A stretch of DNA of 7,145 nucleotides, from positions 1-7,145 of the forward strand of contig JADFRH010000073.1 of the NCBI GenBank assembly GCA_022561415.1, read 5' to 3'. The stretch is from Planctomycetota bacterium. GTDB taxonomy: Bacteria > Planctomycetota > Phycisphaerae > UBA1845. This document shows positions 1 to 5,917 of this stretch, in pieces; positions within the stretch are counted from its first letter, which is position 1; each line of letters starts with the position of its first letter. The notes beneath the pieces are model-generated. The model was not told the origin of the DNA, searched no databases, and saw only the letters and a program-made list of their open reading frames with translations. The translations under genes and the position numbers were made by a program.

Positions 1-363
1 CGGTTCGTACGGGGCGACCTCGAACTTGATGTGGTGCTCGATGGCCGTCTTGCGAATCGGTCGGGAAACGGCGTGGTGCTCGAGCCCGCTCATAATGGCC
101 ACGTTGCCCGACTTCCAGTCGATGCCGAGAATGGCCAGGTTCAGCGCGTAGGTGCAACCCGGGGTCAGAACCAGCCGCGACGGATCTACGATTCCGAAAA
201 ACCGGGCGATGACCTCGCGGAACTGGGTCATCGAGTTGCCTTCCGCGAGGTCCTCGACTGCGCTGCGCATCGGGCTGTCCATGTGGCGGAAGTGTTCGTC
301 CACCGTCTGATAGACCACCTCCGGCTTAGGCCAGGTGGTGGCGGCGTTGTTGAGATAGATCAT
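1..363 (-). CDS. Class V aminotransferase, cysteine desulfurase-like (N-terminal 121 residues, cut by window edge)
   Basis: Reading the minus strand from the ATG at 363-361 gives an open frame that continues off the left edge. The protein begins MIYLNNAATTWPKPEVVYQT, the classic start of PLP-dependent class V aminotransferases of the NifS/CsdA group. Further on are TPGCTYALNLAI (about residues 75-86), equivalent to the T-x-A-T-E-A-x-N cofactor-binding segment but with Tyr where Glu is usual, and GLEHHAVSRP (about 100-109), equivalent to the conserved EHH/EHN segment. The EHHAVSRP form resembles the EF2568-like branch of 'cysteine desulfurase family proteins'. The family is normally about 380-400 residues, so roughly a third is visible; the PLP lysine and catalytic cysteine lie outside. 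An in-frame ATG at 423-421 would add 20 residues, but these cross short repeats and have no family counterpart, so 363 is preferred. No clear Shine-Dalgarno precedes it. Desulfurase activity cannot be decided from this fragment. Confidence 0.88.
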   Translation of the reverse strand, partial: MIYLNNAATTWPKPEVVYQTVDEHFRHMDSPMRSAVEDLAEGNSMTQFREVIARFFGIVDPSRLVLTPGCTYALNLAILGIDWKSGNVAIMSGLEHHAVSRPIRKTAIEHHIKFEVAPYEP

Positions 364-411
364 AGTGAAGAGTCGTGAGTGAAGAGTCGCAGGTCGGGCG
401 TCTCGACTCTT
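364..411. repeat. 12-bp direct repeat plus 8-bp inverted copy, just upstream of the aminotransferase start
   Basis: AGTGAAGAGTCG occurs at 364-375 and again at 378-389, separated by two bases. The 8-bp core AAGAGTCG (382-389) recurs inverted as CGACTCTT at 404-411, so a stem of 8 pairs with a 14-base loop can form. The block abuts the aminotransferase start codon and would lie in its 5' leader. It could be an operator, a leader hairpin or simple replication slippage. The repeats are read directly; any function is inference. Confidence 0.75.
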
Positions 412-414
412 GGC

Positions 415-462
415 TTTCGACATTTTCCCGTTTTGACGTTTTCCCGCTTCGACGTTTCTTCC
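415..462. repeat. Three degenerate 16-bp tandem repeats
   Basis: Three abutting 16-bp units are seen: TTTCGACATTTTCCCG (415-430), TTTTGACGTTTTCCCG (431-446) and CTTCGACGTTTCTTCC (447-462). Units 1 and 2 agree at 14 of 16 positions, and unit 3 agrees with each at 10 of 16. The common core is YTTYGACRTTT. There are no spacers, so this is not a CRISPR. The T-richness on the plus strand contrasts with the GC-rich surroundings. Function is unknown. Confidence 0.75.
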
Positions 463-720
463 GATGCCTTTGAGCTACGACCCGCATCGCATTATCCGGC
501 TTCGCGGAACGAGCGTCAAGATCGCGAGGCCATCCGTGGGGGTTGGGTAGCGTAATCGAATGATCCCGCGGCGATCACGGCAAGGAAGCGGCTGTACGAG
601 TCGACCGTGCGAAAACCTTACGGATCGCGACGCTTCGCAGCACATCCGTGATTGTGGTATCTCGGAAAATCACATGCTGCGAAAGCCGGCGAGCAGGCCC
701 GTGCCCGGGCCGTATCGACG

Positions 721-1752
721 TTATGGACACAGCGGAATCCGGCAATCCAAGTCGCTGACACACGACTGCAGGTGCGTCGGGCCACCGAAGCAGAGATTGC
801 CTTGCACGGCAGTCGGCCGGCACGAAAGGAATGGATACGAAAGCCCGACGAACGCCCGCAATGACTGAAGCACGTCCGTCACGTTCATCTTGAAGTCCAG
901 GAGGCTCGGCTCGATGTCGGCACGCATTTTTCTTATCGCGCCGGTGGCACCCAAGAACTTCGCCAAAATCGCCAATGCGTCGGCTATGGCGGTCTGACCG
1001 TTGTCCGGCACGTCGCAACCGGTCACGTCGCAGGCACCCGCGACATTGCCGAAGTTCGACGTCGTCATCTTCAGGCTCGCATCCGTGAAGTTGCCCTCAT
1101 CGCTGAGGTCACAGTCCTCACCGACCACCGACACGGTGTAGCTCGCCCCGGGCACGATCATCTCGCCGTAAACGTTGACAATGCCGCCGCTGCAATCGGC
1201 CGCTTCCGTGCAGGACTTGCCGGGACAATCGGCATCGGTCGAGCAGCCACTTCCCTCGCCGGGTCCGCCGATGCAGACGTTGCCCTGGCACGTCACGTCA
1301 TTGAGGCCGCCCAAACAGTTCCCGTCGACACACGCGCCGTTCCAGTCCATGAAAAAGGGCGTGCAGCCGAGCCTTGAGGCTAGGAAGTTGGGTACGCCGG
1401 GAATAGGCCCGGGCACGACTGCGCTCTCGCCGAACGCATCTGGCGGCTGGACCCACCACTTGGAGCCGACCAGATACGCGTGTTGCGGTGCCGTCACGGA
1501 GTCGATCGTGACCCGGATCGCCTGACGCTTAGCTGGGTCGCCAGCAGAGAAGGCGAGGGCACGATTCATGGTGAGTACCGAACCGTCGATTTCCTCCGGA
1601 ACGGGCGGCGAAGATAAGGGGCAGCCGGCCTGGCCGAAGGCTGCCGAAACCATGCCGCCAAATCCAACAAAGACCGCCGCGATAGACAGACGCAACGATA
1701 CCGTGAATCGGCTTGCACCTGCGATCGAGTAACGCTTGGTTCGTGTCTTCAT
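721..1752 (-). CDS. Secreted cysteine-rich protein with dockerin-like helices and twin Cys motifs (function unknown)
   Basis: A 343-residue protein with a typical export signal: basic start (MKTRTKRYS), hydrophobic stretch at about residues 18-34, and likely cleavage after VSA (35-37). The mature part has 18 cysteines. Residues 157-181 and 318-342 are two copies of a motif of the form GN-x-C-x-GGP-x5-C-x2-D-x-DC-x4-C, with identical Cys spacing (10, 6, 5). Residues 256-268 (IADALAILAKFLG) and 291-303 (VTDVLQSLRAFVG) are paired 35 residues apart, like the two helices of a degenerate dockerin/EF-hand-like module seen in planctomycete exported proteins. The remaining region resembles no enzyme I recognise. 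A longer frame opens upstream at 1866, but ATG 1752 places the signal peptide at the N-terminus and has GGAAGG 8 bases ahead, so it is chosen. Export is well supported; a structural or adhesive role is only a guess. The gene stands alone on its strand. Confidence 0.82.
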   Translation of the reverse strand: MKTRTKRYSIAGASRFTVSLRLSIAAVFVGFGGMVSAAFGQAGCPLSSPPVPEEIDGSVLTMNRALAFSAGDPAKRQAIRVTIDSVTAPQHAYLVGSKWWVQPPDAFGESAVVPGPIPGVPNFLASRLGCTPFFMDWNGACVDGNCLGGLNDVTCQGNVCIGGPGEGSGCSTDADCPGKSCTEAADCSGGIVNVYGEMIVPGASYTVSVVGEDCDLSDEGNFTDASLKMTTSNFGNVAGACDVTGCDVPDNGQTAIADALAILAKFLGATGAIRKMRADIEPSLLDFKMNVTDVLQSLRAFVGLSYPFLSCRPTAVQGNLCFGGPTHLQSCVSDLDCRIPLCP

Positions 1753-1760
1753 CGGTTGCG

Positions 1761-1766
1761 CCTTCC
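1761..1766 (-). promoter_or_regulatory. Ribosome binding site deciding the start of the secreted-protein gene
   Basis: On the minus strand GGAAGG lies 8 bases before the ATG at 1752-1750. It supports this start over in-frame Met codons further upstream, which would place 38 extra non-hydrophobic residues before the signal peptide. Confidence 0.6.
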
Positions 1767-2169
1767 AACGGTTTATTCGATCCGGAGATATCGCCGCCGA
1801 GTGGCGACAAGGACGTGTGACAAAAGACGGGCTTGTTTGTGGTTCGCCCATGAGCTTACACTCCAATGAGGCTTAGGGCCGACGTTTCCCAGCCCATGGC
1901 ACCTCAGCCCGCCATCGTACCCCAATGACCCAGTCGATACAAGCGAAAACGGTCCTTTGCGCCGAAACTCGCCCCTAGTTGCCCACACCAAAGAGCAATC
2001 CCGCGCCTGTCGCCTCCGCCACATCAATTCCGCTCCAGTTCCGGGCGCCACCAACTTCGCACATGAATTGCCAGCCGCAGTGCCAAGGCCGGTTCCTTGT
2101 TCTCGAAGCGCTCGACAGGTCGCAGACTATGCCTTTGGCCATGACGGCGGGGTTCAACAGCGCTGCGTG

Positions 2170-2186
2170 CCTCGGGCCGCCCGAGG
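2170..2186. repeat. Perfect 7-bp inverted repeat (hairpin) in the divergent region
   Basis: CCTCGGG (2170-2176) and CCCGAGG (2180-2186) flank a 3-base CCG loop. The stem can gain a G-T pair at its base. No T-tract follows on either strand, so it is not a standard intrinsic terminator. It may be a protein-binding site or a chance palindrome. Confidence 0.55.
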
Positions 2187-2343
2187 TCAGAGAAGTACGA
2201 CCGATATCCGCGCCGAGTCCTATACGTCAACACGTCGAGACCATCGCATCCTCACGTCCGGTAAGCGAATGTTTCGTATGTTTGCAATGAGTCTCTGGAC
2301 ACGAAGGACGCAGGTTCATCTGTAGTTTGCGAGAACCCGAATC

Positions 2344-3933
2344 ATGCCCCCAAGCGTACTCGAAGCAGCACCGGCGCGCTCCAAGGCCGAAGGCGCTGCG
2401 AAGCGCAAGCCGCACGCCGCGGTTCGGCCGATAGCCGCTAACCGGCGCAGGGTCACCGCGAAGACGCGCAGAAGCACCAGGGAGAAGCTCAGTGTACTGA
2501 TCCCGGTGTACAACGAGCGATATACCGTCGCGAGCCTTATCGATCAGGTGATGAAGACTCCGTTGCCGGTGGGTATGGATCGCGAATTGATTGTTGTTGA
2601 CGACTGCTCAACCGACGGCACGCGGGGCGTATTGAAGCGGGCAGCTCGCCGGTACCACGGCGCGGTTCGACTCTTTGAGCACGCGAAGAACCAAGGCAAG
2701 GGCGCGGCGATTCGCACGGCCGTGGCAGAGGCGACGGGCAGTATCTGCCTCATTCAGGACGCCGATCTGGAATACGATCCGGCCGACTATCGGGCCTTGC
2801 TGGAGCCGATTCTGAACGGCGACGCGGATGTCGTGTACGGTTCCCGGTTCGTGTCGCGTGATCGACGGCGCGTGCTCAATTTCTGGCATTCGCTCGGCAA
2901 CCGTGTTCTCACCACGTTCTCCAATTTCCTCACGAACTTGAACCTCACGGACATGGAGACGTGTTATAAGGCAATTCGAACCGATGTCCTCAAGTCCATG
3001 CCCTTACGCAGCAACCGTTTCGGTCTCGAGCCGGAGCTTACGGCCAAGCTGGCCAAACGCCGTTGCCGTATCTACGAGGTGCCGATCTCGTACCACCGGC
3101 GGACCTATGGAGAGGGCAAGAAGATCACCTGGTGGGACGGCGTCAAGGCATTGTTCGTCATCCTCTATTTCTGGATGGTTGACGATCTCTACAACGAGAA
3201 GTACGGACACGCCATCCTGTATCGGCTCTCGTCGACTCACCGGTTCAACGGTTGGATGGCCTCGCAGGTCGAGCCATGGCTCGGCGATTCCGTCTTGGAG
3301 ATCGGCGCGGGACTGGGCAACCTCTCAACCCACTTGATGCCTCGCGAGCATTACACCCTCAGCGATGTGGACCCGCTCCATCTGCAGTACCTTCGCAACC
3401 ATTTCTCATCGAGGCCGCACACCAAGGTCGCGACCGTCGACCTGGAGAATCACAGTGACTTCCGAAAGCTCGAGCGGAACTATGAATCCATCGTGTGCCT
3501 GAATGTGCTGGAGCACGTCGAGTCGGATACGACCGCGCTGCGCAACCTGTACCGAGCCTTGAACCCGGGTGGCAGAGCCATCATTCTCGTGCCCCGCGGC
3601 ATGGGGTTGTACGGCACGCTCGACAGGGTTCTGGGACACCATCGGCGCTACTCGCAGGGCGAGCTGGCGACGAAGTGTGAGGCGGCCGGATTCCGGATCG
3701 AGAAAATCTCAACGTTCAACCGCGTTAGCGTTATTCCATGGTTCCTTAATGGTCGAGTTCTTCGCCGTCGACATTTCGGGAAACTGCAGGTGAAGATCTT
3801 CGACAGCACCGTGTGGCTGTGGAAGCGGATCGACCGTCTTTTTCCATGGTGCGGTTTATCGCTGATCGTCGTGGCCCGGAAACCGGATCGGCGAAAGTCC
3901 GCGCGCCCAAAGAAGCGCACCGCGGCGCGTTGA
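2344..3933 (+). CDS. Bifunctional GT2 glycosyltransferase (DPM1-like) / class I SAM-dependent methyltransferase fusion
   Basis: A 529-residue fusion. Residues 48-280 form a GT2 glycosyltransferase of the dolichyl/polyprenyl-phosphate sugar synthase type: KLSVLIPVYNE (48-58), IVVDDCSTDGT (83-93), KNQGKGAAIRTAV (115-127), the DAD metal/nucleotide motif at 139-141, GSRFV (166-170), and the DMETCYKAIR and FGLEPELTAK segments near 203-235. Residues about 300-512 form a class I methyltransferase: SAM-binding VLEIGAGLGN (317-326), acidic LSDVDP (339-344), NVLEHV (387-392) and NPGGRAIILVP (407-417). The GT2 part would transfer a sugar from a nucleotide donor to a lipid phosphate on the cytoplasmic face; the methyltransferase target is unknown. 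An Ala/Arg/Lys-rich segment of about 47 residues precedes the GT2 domain, and the C-terminus is also basic. An in-frame TAG at 2323-2325 leaves ATG 2344 as the only Met start ahead of the domain, although the ribosome site is weak. This two-domain arrangement is known among bacteria. There are no multi-pass membrane segments. Confidence 0.93.
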   Translation: MPPSVLEAAPARSKAEGAAKRKPHAAVRPIAANRRRVTAKTRRSTREKLSVLIPVYNERYTVASLIDQVMKTPLPVGMDRELIVVDDCSTDGTRGVLKRAARRYHGAVRLFEHAKNQGKGAAIRTAVAEATGSICLIQDADLEYDPADYRALLEPILNGDADVVYGSRFVSRDRRRVLNFWHSLGNRVLTTFSNFLTNLNLTDMETCYKAIRTDVLKSMPLRSNRFGLEPELTAKLAKRRCRIYEVPISYHRRTYGEGKKITWWDGVKALFVILYFWMVDDLYNEKYGHAILYRLSSTHRFNGWMASQVEPWLGDSVLEIGAGLGNLSTHLMPREHYTLSDVDPLHLQYLRNHFSSRPHTKVATVDLENHSDFRKLERNYESIVCLNVLEHVESDTTALRNLYRALNPGGRAIILVPRGMGLYGTLDRVLGHHRRYSQGELATKCEAAGFRIEKISTFNRVSVIPWFLNGRVLRRRHFGKLQVKIFDSTVWLWKRIDRLFPWCGLSLIVVARKPDRRKSARPKKRTAAR

Positions 3934-4100
3934 GGGATGTTCGCTCCTGGGGCGCTTCCGGTTGATGCCTTACAGAATCCAAAGTTCCGCAAAGTTCCGA
4001 ATGTTGAGGCCGACAGGCGATCACCGAAGATGTTCCATCCTCGACCAACAATCGGCGGCCATTCCGAGCGTCGCGCGGGGCGCAGCGGGGGAAACTCCCA
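3934..4100 (+). repeat. Short intergenic gap with a 10-bp tandem duplication
   Basis: The 167-bp gap between the two glycosyltransferase genes holds AAAGTTCCGC (3981-3990) followed directly by AAAGTTCCGA (3991-4000), a two-copy tandem repeat with one mismatch. Stops in the downstream gene's frame at 3963-3965 and 4005-4007 show the next gene does not begin earlier than 4008. No terminator hairpin with a T-tract is visible, so read-through from the upstream gene is possible; a separate promoter is also possible. Confidence 0.6.
4087..4092 (+). promoter_or_regulatory. Possible ribosome binding site for the membrane glycosyltransferase
   Basis: The purine run GGGGGA lies 8 bases before the GTG at 4101. 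It is not a perfect anti-16S match. It supports the GTG because no ATG or other GTG/TTG lies in frame between the stop at 4005 and the first membrane segment. Confidence 0.4.
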
Positions 4101-5858
4101 GTGACCACCGGCGTCGCGAACCACATCGAGTCGCCGGAGCCACCGCCGGAAGGTGACCCATGCGCGTCGCGTCTGCCATCCACGGCACTCAAGCGTAATG
4201 ACCTCTGGCTGGCGCTCGCTCTCACAAGCCTCGTGCTGATTGCCGGGTATTCGCGCATGGTCGTGGGCGTCTGCGGTATCTATCACGACGATGCCGTCTA
4301 TGTCAGCACGGCGAAGGCGTTGGCCGAGGGTGACGGATATGGCCTGATCAACGTGCCAGGGTCACCGGTGCAGACTCGGTTTCCGATTTTGTATCCGGCA
4401 CTCTTGTCCGTTGTCTGGTCGATCTGGCCCGCCTTTCCAGAGAACCTCGGAGCCATGCAGGGGCTGTCTTTGCTGGCTGCCGCGGCAACGGTCGCAGCGG
4501 CATACTTGTACCTCGTTCGCTTCGGATACTTCTCCCGCCGGATTGCCTTCGCGTCTGGTCTTCTCTGCGCCACGTCCGCCTCGTTCCTGTATTTCAGTAC
4601 GCAGACGCTGTCTGAGATGCCGTTTGCCCTACTGCTGCTGGGGGCAATCTGGGCCATGGATCGCGACGTTCGTACACCGAGTTCGACCTGGAAGAGACAG
4701 GTGTTCCTGGGCGCTCTGCTCGGTCTGCCGTTTCTCTGCCGGAGCATCGGTGTAGCGCTGATCCCGGTCGGCGTTCTGGTTCTTTACCGTGCCGGCCGGC
4801 CTCTTCGCTGGATCATGGCCGGTGCCGCGGCGGTCACGTTGCCTTGGCTGGTGTGGACCTGGAGTGGTGGGAATCACGATCCACTCGCCGGATACCACAG
4901 CGACTACTTGGGCTGGTGGTCCGCTTTCGGGGCTTTGTTCCTTCAGGACGTGGTCGCCGCGAACACGGCGCTGTTGGCCATATCTACGACCACGCTCGGT
5001 CTTGAAGGCCTGACGGATGCGTTGTTTTCTTTGGACTCCAAGATCGTCCCGAGCATCGTTGCCCTCAGTCTGGGACTCGTGCCGTGGCTGGCCATACTGC
5101 TGCGGATTCGCCTGTGGCGGGTTCTGCCATGCTTGCTCGCTGTGTATCTGGCGATCGTCTTGGTCTGGCCATGGCCTCCGCTTCGCTTCCTTGTTCCCAT
5201 CCTTCCGTTCATCGTTCCGTTTATGCTGCAGGGCGCCTCGGTTTTCCTGAAGCGCTGCTTCGCGCCGCGTCGTCGGATGGCGCTTGGTACGATGGCCATC
5301 GTTGTCGCCGTCAGTGCCAATGTATCCCTGCTTTGCCGCCATCGCGATCTCAGCCGTCGCACCGGTTACGCCTACGCCGATCTCAAAGACACTCGCGTTT
5401 CCTGGTCTTCGTTTGAGGGGGTGTTCGACTGGCTGCGAGACCACGCTCGCGCGGAGGACGTGGTGGCGTCTGCGTTGGATCCGATGATTTACCTTTACAC
5501 GGGCCTCCAGGGTTTTCGCCCGTTTAACGGCCGACCGGCGGCATTGTTCTACCGAAAGGACGTCCCCGCCGTGGGAACACTGGAGGAGTTCGTCGAATGC
5601 CTCGGTACGAGGCGACCCCGCTTCCTGGTCCAGTTTCCGATTCCGGGTTTCAGCGAGGAGAAGCACTTCGCCGAACTGCTGGGCAGCCTACGTACGAAAT
5701 ATCCGAGTTGGCTTCAGCCGGTTTACCAAGGCGCAGACGAGCGATTCGTCATCTATGAGGTGCGACCTGAGATGGCTCCTCCGGTCAGGTCGGCGGAATC
5801 GCTTTCGCGCATCCGTCTCAAACGGATAGCGAAGGCTGAACCAGACGCCGATGCGTGA
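4101..5858 (+). CDS. GT39/ArnT-like multi-pass membrane glycosyltransferase
   Basis: A 585-residue integral membrane protein starting at GTG. A short hydrophilic N-terminus is followed by about ten hydrophobic segments (for example 35-52, 120-138, 149-163, 172-186, 202-228, 237-253, 317-334, 341-356, 363-382, 394-411) and then a soluble C-terminal domain from about 415. After the first membrane segment comes YHDDAVYVSTAKALAEGDGY (61-80), with the paired Asp63-Asp64 expected in the first external loop of GT39/PMT-2/ArnT-like enzymes, followed by TRFPILYPALL (92-102). SEMPFALL (171-178), RSIGVALIP (214-222) and PPLRFLVPILPF (359-370) also fit the family. Such enzymes take a sugar from a polyprenyl-phosphate carrier and attach it to lipid, glycan or protein outside the cytoplasmic membrane. 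The neighbouring GT2 domain could supply that carrier-linked sugar. It is 59 bp upstream of the sulfatase-like gene. Acceptor and sugar cannot be read from the sequence. Confidence 0.88.
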   Translation: MTTGVANHIESPEPPPEGDPCASRLPSTALKRNDLWLALALTSLVLIAGYSRMVVGVCGIYHDDAVYVSTAKALAEGDGYGLINVPGSPVQTRFPILYPALLSVVWSIWPAFPENLGAMQGLSLLAAAATVAAAYLYLVRFGYFSRRIAFASGLLCATSASFLYFSTQTLSEMPFALLLLGAIWAMDRDVRTPSSTWKRQVFLGALLGLPFLCRSIGVALIPVGVLVLYRAGRPLRWIMAGAAAVTLPWLVWTWSGGNHDPLAGYHSDYLGWWSAFGALFLQDVVAANTALLAISTTTLGLEGLTDALFSLDSKIVPSIVALSLGLVPWLAILLRIRLWRVLPCLLAVYLAIVLVWPWPPLRFLVPILPFIVPFMLQGASVFLKRCFAPRRRMALGTMAIVVAVSANVSLLCRHRDLSRRTGYAYADLKDTRVSWSSFEGVFDWLRDHARAEDVVASALDPMIYLYTGLQGFRPFNGRPAALFYRKDVPAVGTLEEFVECLGTRRPRFLVQFPIPGFSEEKHFAELLGSLRTKYPSWLQPVYQGADERFVIYEVRPEMAPPVRSAESLSRIRLKRIAKAEPDADA

Positions 5859-5903
5859 CCGGGGGGTGGGTGTCGTGATCTGTTTCCGCGTGCCGATAGG
5901 TTT

Positions 5904-5908
5904 GGGAG
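5904..5908 (+). promoter_or_regulatory. Ribosome binding site for the sulfatase-like lipoprotein
   Basis: GGGAG lies 9 bases ahead of the GTG at 5918. An in-frame TAG at 5897-5899 rules out an earlier start, so this site and the GTG define the N-terminus. Confidence 0.6.
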
Positions 5909-5917
5909 CGTCGCATC

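Larger units (their letters stand above)
364..720. other. Intergenic region between two minus-strand genes
   Basis: About 357 bp with no convincing gene. Its left end (364-462) is packed with short repeats, listed separately. The rest (463-720) shows no family-like protein on either strand. A GC-only hairpin (GGCCC 696-700, GGGCC 707-711) lies just beyond the stop of the secreted-protein gene but has no T-tract behind it in either direction. Promoters for the aminotransferase gene would be expected here, but no clear -35/-10 pair stood out. Confidence 0.6.
1753..2343. other. Divergent intergenic region with no recognised gene
   Basis: About 590 bp separate the start of the minus-strand secreted protein from the start of the plus-strand glycosyltransferase, so promoters for both must lie here unless leaders are longer. 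No clear sigma-70-type -35/-10 pair was found by eye. Overlapping open frames occur on both strands at about 1957-2325, and the minus frame ending near 1975 reads plausibly (for example GWQFMCEVGGARNWSG). However, none matches a family I know, none has a convincing ribosome site, and the antiparallel frames are what GC-rich DNA produces by chance. A decayed gene cannot be excluded. One strong hairpin is listed separately. Confidence 0.5.

Noticed and set aside
31..378. Plus-strand open frame opposite the aminotransferase
   Set aside because: The minus strand encodes a clear class V aminotransferase start; the plus frame has low-complexity, family-free sequence.
364..423. 20-residue N-terminal extension of the aminotransferase to ATG 423-421
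   Set aside because: The extension is encoded by short DNA repeats, and family members begin at the MIYL-NNAAT segment.
415..462. Tandem repeats considered as a CRISPR array
   Set aside because: Units are 16 bp, degenerate and directly abutting, without spacers.
696..711. Hairpin GGCCC/GGGCC just past the stop of the secreted-protein gene, considered as a terminator
   Set aside because: Only five pairs and no T-tract follows on the minus strand.
1753..1866. N-terminal extension of the secreted protein to an upstream Met at 1866
   Set aside because: It would bury the signal peptide 38 residues inside, whereas ATG 1752 has a good ribosome site and an N-terminal signal.
1975..2157. Minus-strand frame with plausible-looking residues (GWQFMCEVGGARNWSG) considered as a small gene or pseudogene
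   Set aside because: The only starts are TTG or internal Met codons with no ribosome site, the protein matches nothing I recognise, and overlapping plus-strand frames are equally open.
3648..4286. Minus-strand open frame (212 codons) across the end of the fusion gene and start of the next gene
   Set aside because: No recognisable domain or ribosome site, and it overlaps two well-supported genes on the other strand.
4629..5666. Long minus-strand open frame (345 codons) inside the membrane glycosyltransferase gene
   Set aside because: It is Arg/Gln-rich with no family resemblance, and lies opposite a clearly coding membrane protein; GC-rich coding DNA often leaves such antisense frames open.
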